Part shown: one piece after another, positions 1-10,300 of the stretch
Numbering within the stretch: position 1 is the first letter of the stretch
Layout of the letters: each line of letters starts with the position of its first letter
Program-made: the position numbers and the translations under genes
Assembly: GCF_028769735.1 (NCBI RefSeq)
Contig: NC_088170.1
Coordinates: 50,129,585-50,193,584, forward strand
DNA length: 64,000 nucleotides
Source: Zonotrichia leucophrys gambelii
Lineage: Eukaryota > Chordata > Aves > Passeriformes > Passerellidae
Direction of reading: 5' to 3'
Notes under the pieces: generated by a model
Database searches by the model: none
Told to the model about the DNA's origin: nothing
Seen by the model: the letters and a program-made list of their open reading frames with translations, nothing else

Positions 1-1324
1 AGTTTTACATATCTGCCGAGCGGCAAATATCCTGCACTCGTGCTGGCGTTTTTCCCGGGGCAGAGAGATTTACAGCCTCTGAAAGGGGCAGTAAGGAACT
101 TCTCGGCCGGTTTCTATCGGGGGAGCACGGCGGCCCCGGGCTCCCTCCAGGCTGGCAGCACGTACCGAGTCCCAGTTGAAGGGGCTGGCGGGGGAAGGAG
201 CCTGCCCGCCGGCCTCCCGCAGTTACAAACCATCGCAGAAATTAAGGGCAAAAGTTTTGCCTCGAGTTGATTTCGTGCTCTGCCCGGGAAAGCTGCTGTT
301 CTCTTTTTCCCCGTAATCGGCTTTGTGTTTCATTCGTTCCTAAGGTATGTTCTTGATATTGCTCACTTGCATTATTATCATAACGTATCTCTACATGCAC
401 TCAAAATCCGAGTCACCAGCGAATTCATCTCGTCGTCAGGATTACTTCAATCCGATCCCAGAGGCGATTAGAGGGAGGTAAAATACCGCCTTAGAGCCTA
501 ATCTTTAATTTCTTCCTCCTTAATAAAATGAATAATTCCATTGCGTTTTTAAGTAAAAAATGAATTGAAAAGGATAATAACTCCGCTAACCTTCTGTTGC
601 TTGTATTAATATTTTCCTGGGAGTATTTTACCGTAACCCTCCTGCCCAAGGGAGCTGCTCCCCCCGTGCGCCCGGAGCTGGCTCCCCAAGGCCGGGTACG
701 AATAGGGACGGCAGCATTCCTCCTGGCTCCGGGACGCCTCTGGGCAGCCCAAGCGTGCAGGGAGCCAGGGAGGTCACAAAACATCCTTCTGGCCACGACA
801 TCAGCGGGCTCGACGGCGGCTGGACAGACCCTGATAACGGTTATTACTCTTGTGATTGTCGTCGTTAATAGTGACACTGTTGGGATCCGCTGCTAAAGCT
901 TGGGTTTGCTCTCGCTACGCTTCAGTCCCAGACGGTCCCTCCCGAACCGCCGGATTTTTGAAGAGGTGATTTACCCCGACACGAGGGACGCCGCGCTCCC
1001 CCAGCCGCAGCGCCACCGCCCGCACAGCCCGCAACGCGGAACGCGGTGTCCCTGGCTTGGTACAGTTCGGAACCAGCCCCTGGCTGCTGCGGTGCTGGAG
1101 GGATGCCGCTGTTCATTCCTACTCAGAACTTGTCCTTTACTGTATTTTTGAAGGGAAGTAAAAAATATGAACGGGAGAGTTACAGCGGGGGGAAGTGGAC
1201 CAGCCGCCCTCAGAGTTTGTCATCACCCGGCGCTGGGGGAGATCCCGACCCCATCCTTTAGGGTGGGAATCTGCTGCTACCGCCCCCCGCCCGGCTGCTG
1301 GGGTGGCCGCGGCTCCCTGGCCCA

Positions 1325-1347
1325 CCCGGCCCCGGCCCCGGCCCCGG
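1325..1347. repeat. Short CCCCGG hexanucleotide repeat
   Basis: Three perfect CCCCGG units (1330-1347) after a partial CCCGG. The minus strand therefore has successive G4 runs, with more G runs nearby, so it could form a G-quadruplex. It lies within the CpG-rich block. Confidence 0.75.
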
Positions 1348-1739
1348 CTCCCGTTCCCGAGCCCACCTCGCAGCAGCCCCAGGTTCTGGAGCGTGGGCAA
1401 AGGCGCTTGGCCTTTCCCAGCTTTGAAGTTGTAACACTTCGGCGTTTTCTCCATTGATCATTTTTCCAGTGGAAGAAAGTAATAGAAATATGTGCGTGCG
1501 TGCGTGTATATACCTTCCGAAACTATGTGTAATTTTCCCGTACAGTGACGGCGTGTTGGCGTCCTTCTGTAGCAGTTCCACCGCAAGCAAAATAATAAAG
1601 TATTGCTATTTGTAACCGAATCCATCACAAAAGAAAAACATTTAACGCTGCCCCGCAAAATACAAGTGCTCCCGGAGGTAAAACAAAGTTTGGCAGTACA
1701 GTACATTTCGTACAGACCCCCCTAAATGGAAAACCAAAC

Positions 1740-2115
1740 TGGTGCAAATTAAGCCTTTTCATGTATAAAGCCTTTAATCACATATAAACGAAATTACAAG
1801 TGACCCTCTAAAGCAGCGCTTCCGGCCCTCCCGTAATTCATGCGAGCGATTTGACTAAGTGTGCCAGCTCCGAACGTGGGCTGCAGCTATCACGTCTAAT
1901 CTAATCAGTCCGCCTGTGAGGGGACCCGGCGGTGTCATCAACTCCAAAGGGCCCTTGGTGGAAGTGGCTGGGAGAGGCCAGCGGCAGCTGGAGCCATGAA
2001 TGACACTTTCTCATTTGTTCCTTTCCCAGTTCAACAAATGTTTAGTCCCGTTACTGCTAAATGAACGCCTTGCGCTCTTTGGCTGGGGGAAGCTATTTAT
2101 TTTTAAGATTCCTGA
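1740..2115. promoter_or_regulatory. Candidate conserved noncoding element upstream of FEZF1
   Basis: A stretch of mixed composition between GC-rich flanks, with dense motif-like words: TAATCTAATCAG at about 1896, CATTTGTTCCTTT near 2012 and CAACAAATG near 2032. It has no repeats and no open coding pattern. It has the texture of a vertebrate enhancer. Conservation was not tested. Confidence 0.3.
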
Positions 2116-4051
2116 ATAGGATCAGGAGCAATTAACTTATTTTTTGTTTCCATTTGCTGTCGGTGTATTGGGAGGTAACCTGGAGCAAAGCGAAGAGCCG
2201 GTCGCTGTGTGGGGGCCCGTGTGCAGTATTCCGGCACCGGGATACGCCGGGCTCGCCATGGCGACAGGAAGGTGTCTGCCGGACACGGAGCGGGACAAAA
2301 CCCCGCTCGTTTATGGCGGGACCCGTTTCGATGTGCCGCTGCTGAGAGAGCGGGAGAAGACGAGTGAGAAAGGTGAACGTAAGAGGGAAAGTAGCAGTCG
2401 TGCTCTGTCGCAGCGGACGGAGCTCGGCGCCCCTACCCGGGAGCAGACACAGGGGACAGCTGAGCCACCCTCGGAAGTGAGGGGGAAGGAGGAAGAGGTG
2501 GGCGCGACACGACAATGCATCTGCTAAGGCCGAAAACAAACTTTTGGCGTGTGTGCGATTGATTTTTCTGTTTGTTTAGCTGCATTTTCCCCCCAGTCGC
2601 CGTTAAAGCCAAGTCTGGCCGTGCCGGAGGGAGGTCGGCCGTGGTGTCTCTGCGGCTCCCAGAGGCGTCCCGGGTTCCGTCCCTTTGGCACAGAGGGAGC
2701 CCCGCTCCCGCCCGCTCCCCGACTGCCCCGCCGCTGCCGTGCTCCCATGCTGACAGTCAGACATCTGACTCAGCCCCCCTGGGGTGCCTGAGGAGCATTC
2801 CCTGGGCAGGAACCCGCCCCACAGCCTTACACTCGCTCCCCGGCCCCCGCGCTGATCGCCTCGTCCCTCGTGGAGCCGCACTTGCTGCCCACGCCGAAGC
2901 TGACACTGGTGCCCGGCCCGCCCTCTGCGCCGGGGTCTGGTGGGTCTCAGGAGGAATTCCCAAAACCTGAAAACACCCGGCACCTGACCAAGACCCCCCG
3001 GGAGCCCAGGAAGCGCTGTTGTGGGTGCCGTGTCCACAGGGCCAAGGAGGGAGGAAGGGAGGGCGTTCCGCTGGGCGCCTTCCATGAGCAGCGGTGCCCG
3101 GGAGCCACTCGCCCTCTCCCTCGGCTTCTCCTCCAAAGCCGGTTCCTGCGCCGGGGGCTGCCCTCCGCTCCGGGTCGGGGTTAAAGGGAGGGGTCGCTCT
3201 ACCAGCGCCGGTCTCAGATGTCGGACCCGCCGGTGCGGGCTCAAAGGGCGCGGCCCGGGCCGGCGGCCGTGCTCATCTGCAGCTGGGAAGCTCAGTGCCC
3301 CAGCGTCGCCCTGCCGCCGCTGGGCTCCCCCAGCCGCTGCCTTGCCTATCGCCTCTGGGGTAAGCGACAGCCGAGAGCAGCGAGCTCTTGGCTCCAGCGC
3401 CCTTTGCCCGGCGGCGGGAGAGCTGCGAGCATCGCTTCCCGGTCCCGGCCCCGAGCAGCGCTCGCAGCGGCGGCGCGCACCTGGCGTGACTTCTGATTCG
3501 GCTGCTAAAGCCCCGTTTGTACCACTGAGACTCAGGGGAAATGAATTAAACGAGGCCGCTCCTGCCTCTTTCCGAAGGGCTCTCTGCACCCCGCGCCGGC
3601 GTAGGGAGAGCGGAGGTCCCCGCGGAGCCCCGGGAGAGCGCGGCGCTGTTTGCCTCGCCCGAAGGCTCACAGCGAGCGGGGATGCTGCCCGCTCGGGACG
3701 GGCACACAGCCTCGCTTAAACACAGCCCAAGCTGGGATGTAGAGGCGGCCCCTGCGCGCTCCCTCACCGGGCACTGCCCTGGCTGCTGGAGGCGACGGTG
3801 CCTAACGCTGGAGCTGTCACGCTGTACTCTCTGGCCTTCTCAAGCATCGTGTTGGTTCACGGTTTCACAAATCTAGGTACTAAAAAAATGAGTTGCATTT
3901 GGAAGAAATTAAAGGACATCTGAAGCACTGTCTTTTCTGTACCTGTCATCCATTGAAGTCTGCTGCGCTGTGTCTTTAACAATCCTGTACTTTGTGACTG
4001 AGTTAATTTCTTCCCCAAACATCTTGAAACTTCTTCATGGTTACATAATCT

Positions 4052-4099
4052 GTTTTTTTTTGTTTGTTTGTTTGTTTTTTTTTGTTTGTTTTTTTTTGT
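4052..4099. repeat. T-rich (TTTG)n low-complexity tract
   Basis: T runs interrupted by GTTT units on the plus strand, just beyond the CpG-rich block. A simple repeat, which explains the odd frames on both strands there. Confidence 0.85.
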
Positions 4100-6684
4100 A
4101 ATTCTCATCATCTTTGTTTTGGGTTTTTTGTTTGTTCGTTTAGCATTTCCTTACTCATCTCTCTCTTTCTGACAACTATATCTTGCAAGTACTGCAAGCA
4201 GAAGAAATTGCATAGCAAAGTGCTTGATATATGGTGTGTCTGGGTATAATACTTTTTGAAATTTGAGTAACTCGGGCCCACTTCAAGCCACAAAAAGTCA
4301 TAGTCCTGTCTTGTTCAGGTGGGTTTTTCCTTATTTTTTAAAAAAAATATGTCAGGATGTAGACAGGATTAACTGCTCCCTAAGGCATAGGGAGCTGGGG
4401 GGACTCCCCTGGGTGCCTGGACAAGGCCCCACCAGTCAGGGCCAGTCCCACCACACCCAGCCAGGGAGCAGAGCAGGGGAAGAGGTGGTGGCAACTCAGA
4501 GATCATTAACATGTTTGTGATGGTCAGAAAGCTCTGAAGTCAATCTCTGGATCAGGTTCTAGACAAACAGGGCCCATAAACAAGTACATGGGGGCTGTAG
4601 CTGAGGTGCGAATCCAGCATTCTTCCATCACTGGGGCAGAGACTAGCCGCCCTGAACAGAGCTGAGACCGAGTCCCTGGACAGAGGCTGTGGCTGGGGGG
4701 GTCTCAGGTGAAGCCCATCAGGACCATGATGGCCTACAGCCTCTTGAGGACCTGACAGGTGAAATTAATATAACCTACTCTGTAATCATCCAAATTGATA
4801 GGGAGAGTTGTTTGCCTCATCAGGAAATCCTTCTTGGCATGGGGGCAGCTTGGGACAGAGGAAAGGCCCCAAGGGGAGGCAAGTGCAATCACTGTTTCCC
4901 CAGGGCTTTTGGATAGCAGGGCTGGGCAGAGAGGATAGTGCCAGGTCACTCTCTGTGGAAGGAGACAGACCCATCACATACCTCCTGGGTTGTGCTGGTG
5001 ACAGGCACTTCTGTCCTGGTGCTCCTAGGTCCCACTCCAGCTCTATACTCTGTTAGTGGCTTGATAAGGATAGTGGTCAATTTGGATTTTGCTTCCTACT
5101 CTTGTGTCACCTTGGAAGCTCAAAAATCTAATGTCTTCTGGTGAAAGTCCTGCACAGATCTGGCACAACTCTTCAGTAGGAGGCCTTGGCAAGCACTGCA
5201 GGGCCACTTAAGTGATACCTGCCTTTGCCTCCTCACACCTGGCCTCTCCACAGGTACCTCTGCTGGGTCTAAGGAATGTCAGGATGGGGAGAGGAGAAGC
5301 AGGGAGACTTTTGCAGAGCTGAAACTCCCTCTGTGCCTGACACTGATCTCTCTGCTTCACTGGGTTTAGGAGATGGGTGTTACATTGGACAGCCTGGCTT
5401 CCTCAGACCCTGCTGTCTGCCCAGCCAGGCTGGGGCTGAGCCTGCAGCTCCTGCCCAGGTTATCCCTTACCAAGGCTGGGTCTCAGCCAGAGCCCCAGAT
5501 GGCCCTTCAAGCATCTTCAGCTTCCACACACGAGCACAACTAGGACAAATGACAGGAAAGGAATATACAATTATTTTACTGCTATCAAAAACTGAATCAG
5601 CCATCTAGCAGCCTGGCAATAGGGAAAAATAATGCTTGGCTTCCCTGTGCCTCCTTCAGCCCAGCAGAGATGGTCTACCTTAGCAACTCCCAGCTCTTCC
5701 TTGTAGATGAATTCACCTCAGCTCATGGGATGATTAGGCTGGTTTGCCACAGAAAGAAGTTGTCACTTAGGCTTTCTCTGTAGATACCCAGGAGAAGTGT
5801 AACTTGCCCTTCCCTCCTTGGCTAAGCTTCCAAGTGTGCTGAAAGCCACTTTTCCCCGCAGCTCTCATTCTCAGTTCCTGCAGCCCTGCATGCTTGCAAT
5901 AGAACCCTGAAATCCTACAGACTGTTCTTGCACAGAAACCTCACATCAACCTTGTAAACCCACACCAGTTCCTCAGTGAAGTCCCTCAGGTATAATGCTA
6001 TGGCTCAACAAGGACCTTGGTAACCTATTATTACTTCTCTGGGTGTCATTTGTGTTTTTTCTGGTTTTGTGTACATAAACTCAGGAATTAGTCACGCTCC
6101 CACAAAACAAACATCAAAAAAAGGCTGCTGTGTTTTTATAAGCTGTGTGGGTTTTGACTGATGAAAATTTGAGTTCTTTCTAGTTCATCCTGAGGGTATC
6201 ACAAAGCAGGCAGTGGGCCCTGTCTGTTCATCTGCTACTGAGAGATTTTTGTTTGCTTTTTTCCTTTATCAAGGCATTGTGTCCTTGGGTACTTGTTTGC
6301 TATATATATCTTCTCTATAAAAGAAACGTATTTGCTACAAATCACTATGTCAATGAAATAATTCAAAACCCTCATTCTCATGAGGAATCATACAATGGTT
6401 CAAATTGTTTGAAATACTGAAAACATCTTTTAATTGTAGAATTCTATACAAACTTGGGTAGATACATAAATGGCCACAACAAAATGTGTTCTTATTGCCT
6501 GAAAATTTTCACAGAAATACAAACATAGATGGCAAGCTTACTGACATCCAACAGGATGAGATATCTTTAAACTTGCAAAATGAATAGACACGGCACTCCT
6601 AAGCAGTTTGTATGTGTTTGGCTATCCTTGAAGTTCTTCTGCTTATATACCGACCTCAATATACAAAGAACCAAGATTAAAATT
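4100..6684. other. Intergenic DNA between the CpG-rich block and CADPS2; nothing recognised
   Basis: About 4380-5560 is richer in GC than its surroundings and poor in CpG, with words like CAGCC and CTGGG; it may be an old unrecognised repeat. The rest is ordinary AT-rich sequence. No family-like frame, RNA gene or known repeat could be named. Part of the right end may be additional CADPS2 3' UTR. Confidence 0.5.
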
Positions 6685-7185
6685 TTTAATGCACATCACA
6701 TAATGATGTAAAATTAAGCACAAAAAGAGGTGAACAAATTGTAATCCTGAATTTTTTTTTTTTTTAACCTAGGGCATTGACTCATTCCAAGGATGATTTC
6801 CTGTATAGTTATGTTTTAAGTAAGACACACACCTTGTTTCTGCACAGGACATCAATATCAGATGGAGATACAAGAATGAACAGTAGCAAACATAAGGGAA
6901 AGAAATGTAATCACAAGTGGAACTCAAACTCCATGCCAGTGTTCTTGCAGCCCTAAGCAAAGCTATAAATATGCTACAACCATTAGTCTCAAAAAGTCCT
7001 TGGCACTTTTCCTCTGATAATCTTACTTTCTTTTTTTAATGGAGCAAATTACATTTCTGCACCGATATCATAAGGCAAAACTATAAAAGCAATTACAAGG
7101 ACAAGTTGCCAAAAAACCCCAAGGCAAAGATAAATCCCACCCTCAGACCATCACCCCCCAGCTCTGAATGCTTTGTGAAATAAAA
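6685..7185 (-). other. CADPS2: Probable CADPS2 3' UTR (end uncertain)
   Basis: AT-rich DNA after the stop codon. No AATAAA in transcript sense is visible between 6000 and 7185. ATTAAA variants lie at 7035-7040 and 6685-6690 (seen as TTTAAT on the plus strand). I took the second as a possible end; a T-run at about 6755-6768 lies between them. The real cleavage site may be further left. Confidence 0.4.
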
Positions 7186-7356
7186 TCATCCCTCCTCCTC
7201 GTCACTGTCTTTCATTGTAATGCCCTGAAGTCCTCCTGCATCCGTGACCGAGACCGTGGCTTCCTCCACGGTCAGCCGGCTGTGCACGGTGTCGTAGGTT
7301 TTGCTGTTCAGCGTCCCCTCCATCACGCCTTGCAGCCTGAAGTCTCGGTAGGTTTT
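7186..7356 (-). CDS. CADPS2: CADPS2 terminal coding exon and stop codon
   Basis: 171 nt including the TGA at 7186-7188. The acceptor is tgccacag before AAAACC. It encodes [19 protein letters not shown], then [18 protein letters not shown] and the acidic end [11 protein letters not shown]. The DSDEEEG end is the main reason for choosing CADPS2 over CADPS. An upstream ATG open to the reading frame lies in the intron and is not a start. Confidence 0.95.
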   Translation of the reverse strand, partial: KTYRDFRLQGVMEGTLNSKTYDTVHSRLTVEEATVSVTDAGGLQGITMKDSDEEEG

Positions 7357-10300
7357 CTGTGGCAAAAGCAAAACATCCTCAACTGGACTCCAGCAAGTCT
7401 CTCCAGCAAGTACTCTCTCAGTACTCTTTCACTAAACACTGGCCATTTCTAGCATGCCAGGGGCACAGGTTTATTCCTCCTACAGGTGAAGGACCTGCCT
7501 TGATAACGATTTTGCGGTCTTAGTTTTGTTTCTGAGATTTCTACAAACTCTAGAGATTCTAATTTGATGGTCATTCCTTTAAGAGATTGTATTTTGTGCT
7601 GCAGCATACTCTAACTGCTGATTTCTCGGTAACTTCCATTTCTTTCATTTATTCAATAAGACACCAGCTGAGAATTTTTCTAAATACCTATTGAAATGTG
7701 AATCTGGCTACAGGTAGTTCAGTTCTGTCATTTCACAGAAAATGTAAATGCCTAACTTCTTCGCCATAGTGCAATTTTATTTATATTCCTCTAGACATTT
7801 CTATGCCAAATGTGGGAAAATAATGATTATAATTACATTATAATATATATACTCTTAAAATGAATGCAGATTATGATCTATGCTATGCAGTGTCAGAATT
7901 TCTGAGGTGACTACCTAGTTAATTTACATTCTAAGTCTCTACATCTTGATTTGCATCTACTCTTTTTTTTCATTTAAAAAGATTTTGTTTCCCTGGTATT
8001 CATCCTTTCTTTCTTTGTTTTTCCATCATGTAAGAATTCTGAGTGGAATTGTTTTATTCATTAATGCTGTGTTCAAGTAAGCACATGGAAAAATCACCTA
8101 TGTACTTTATTCTTAAATTGTAACACATTTGAAATAATCTTTCCTGATGTTACCCTTAAAGGCTTAAAAAGGACAAGTTGATCTAGGTAGTTTCTTGTTT
8201 TGTGTATGCTACCACTACAAATTCTCAATGTTTTGGAAGAGAATACGGGGAAAAGAAAATGGAAGATAATTAAGGGCTATCAGGCCCATTCCTTTGCCTG
8301 AGGAGGAGACCACGTACAACCCTTAGAGAAAGAAAAGATTTCACTCAAAACTTCAGAGAACTGCAAAAGACTACTTTCAAAATGGGTAACATTTCAGTTG
8401 GGAGATTTTTTTTCTGCTACTATGATGATTATTTAAACCATGTTTGAAATCCTGTGACAGATTTATTTGACTTTCACAGGTCAACGTCAGAGTCAATGGA
8501 TGCAGCTTATGTTTTGCTCACACACTCCTGCGAGTACCCTGCCTGGTCTTTTTCAAGTGTCACCATTGCATTCCCTTTTTATAACACTGTGCTTTCAATT
8601 TGCTTTGATGCTGTGAACAGGTCCTACAGCAATTTCCTTCACTTTTACATTGTATTCTTCCCATTCTCAGGCCAGCACTCTGGGGTTCAGACATTGCTCT
8701 TCTCTTGACATAGTTTTGCAGGATAATAATGTTCACTTCCAAGCTTAATTTTTCATTTCTCCCTAACTTTCTTGGTCCTTGACCCTTCTTTAGTCACATC
8801 CCTCTGCACGTGTCTCAGACATCTAATGAAACCTTTATGCCATCATAAGCCTTTAAAGAGAATAAAGGGAACAATGTTTCTTCTTCTAGGCTTTCTTTAT
8901 GAGGCCACTACTCTTGTTGCATCCAGGTCTGAAAGAATTATATTTCTCTTACTCATCCTGTGTCCTTCAAAAATGACCTCCTACTTATTTGGGGTTTTAT
9001 TGCTGTTTTTATTATTATTTTTTTTTTAATATTTTTTAAGAGGCAACAGGAGCAAAATAGCTTCCTAAGGGTTTTTTTGTGTGCTTTTTTTTCCTTGGTT
9101 TCATTTGTTTATTTATTTTTTTTTTCTAAAGCAAACACAAAAATGCATTCATTCACTCTATTTTGGAGGAACTGTGCTTCCCCACATCTCTCTGCAGCTG
9201 GGCTACAGCAGGAAAAGTTTTTTACGATACTCTTCTTGAACCACTGTTTTGTATTTCCCAGCAGATTCCTGTCTGCTGAGTTCCTGTTTTACCAGTTTTA
9301 TGTTCACCCACCAAAATTTTCTGTTTTCCAGAACCAATTTGATTGACATAATCTTCTTCAGTCTTTAATATCCACAGAAGGTGCCATGGAATAACACAGT
9401 TGGAATTTACACAGAGCAAACCAGGTACACGTATGGCACAGAAAGGCCCCTGCCAGCAGCAGTGTCCCCACCTCCAGCAGGAGCCTCCCCCTTTTGAACA
9501 AGGCTAACCAACCTGCCAGGTGGCAGAGGGAAGGTAGGTTGGCAGTGCTGCCCATTCACCTGAAATTCAGTTTTGTAGGAGTATCCTTTAATCTGCCTGG
9601 TGATACTTCTCTTGTACAATTTAGCCTGCCCATTCTCAGATCTCATGGGGCACAGGTTTTAGATCCTCTAACATGGTAGCTATCTTCTTCCTCAGAGGAT
9701 GATAGCTACCTCGGAAAGGGACTTTTTACAAGGGCATGGAGTGAGAACAAGAGGGAATGGATTCAAACTGAGAGTATGTTTAGATTTGACATTTGTAAAA
9801 GTCTTTCCTGTGAGGGTGGTGAGGCACTGGAACAGGCTGCCCAGATTAAGTTACAGATGCCCCATCTCTGGAAGTCTTCAAGGCCAGTCTGGGTGGAGCT
9901 TTGAGCAGCCTGGTCTAGTGAGAGGTGTCCCTGCCCATGGCAGAGGGGTTGGAACTAGGTAATATTTAAGGACCCTTCCAACCCAAACCATTTTCATTTG
10001 AGAATAGCTTTAAGCTTTTCCCAAGAGCCATTCATTTTAACAAGGAACAGCAAACTGCTTTTGTCATTTGGGCACACAATCAACTTAAAAGCCACATCCT
10101 GCTCCCAGAGAAATCAGTTAAGGTCAAAACCAGAAAAGCTAAGCTTGGGTGTTCCAGGGAGCCATCATTATTATGACTGTTTTCTTGCATTTCCCTCTGT
10201 TCTATTCCTTTTTGCTAGTGAATCCTGAAAGCTGCAGTTGCAATTCCAGTGACCAAGAATTAAAAGGCTTCTGACTTTATAGTCTTGCACGAACTTAATG

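Larger units (their letters stand above)
1..3850. promoter_or_regulatory. CpG-rich block next to the CADPS2 3' end, probable FEZF1 upstream/regulatory region
   Basis: CpG is frequent here, especially at about 600-1440, 2200-2530 and 2600-3830, while the rest of the window is AT-rich and CpG-poor. No reading frame resembles a known protein; long frames here follow from high GC. In human and other vertebrates FEZF1, a forebrain zinc-finger repressor, is the neighbour beyond the 3' end of CADPS2, with an antisense noncoding transcript. I looked for FEZF1 zinc-finger or repressor-motif coding sequence and found none, so the gene is probably just left of the window. Island is seen; link to FEZF1 is inference from synteny. 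Confidence 0.6.

Noticed and set aside
491..3184. Other frames of 80-135 codons in the CpG block
   Set aside because: Mutually overlapping in several frames, with no zinc-finger or other conserved motif; FEZF1 coding sequence was looked for and not found.
2603..3670. 355-codon minus-strand frame in the CpG block
   Set aside because: Low-complexity Arg/Pro/Gly/Ala product typical of a high-GC chance frame; overlapping long frames exist on both strands and no domain is recognisable.
3021..3719. 232-codon plus-strand frame
   Set aside because: Same GC-rich block, overlapped by the antisense frame; composition follows GC content and no family resemblance was seen.
7168..7452. 94-codon plus-strand frame
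   Set aside because: Antisense to the CADPS2 terminal exon.
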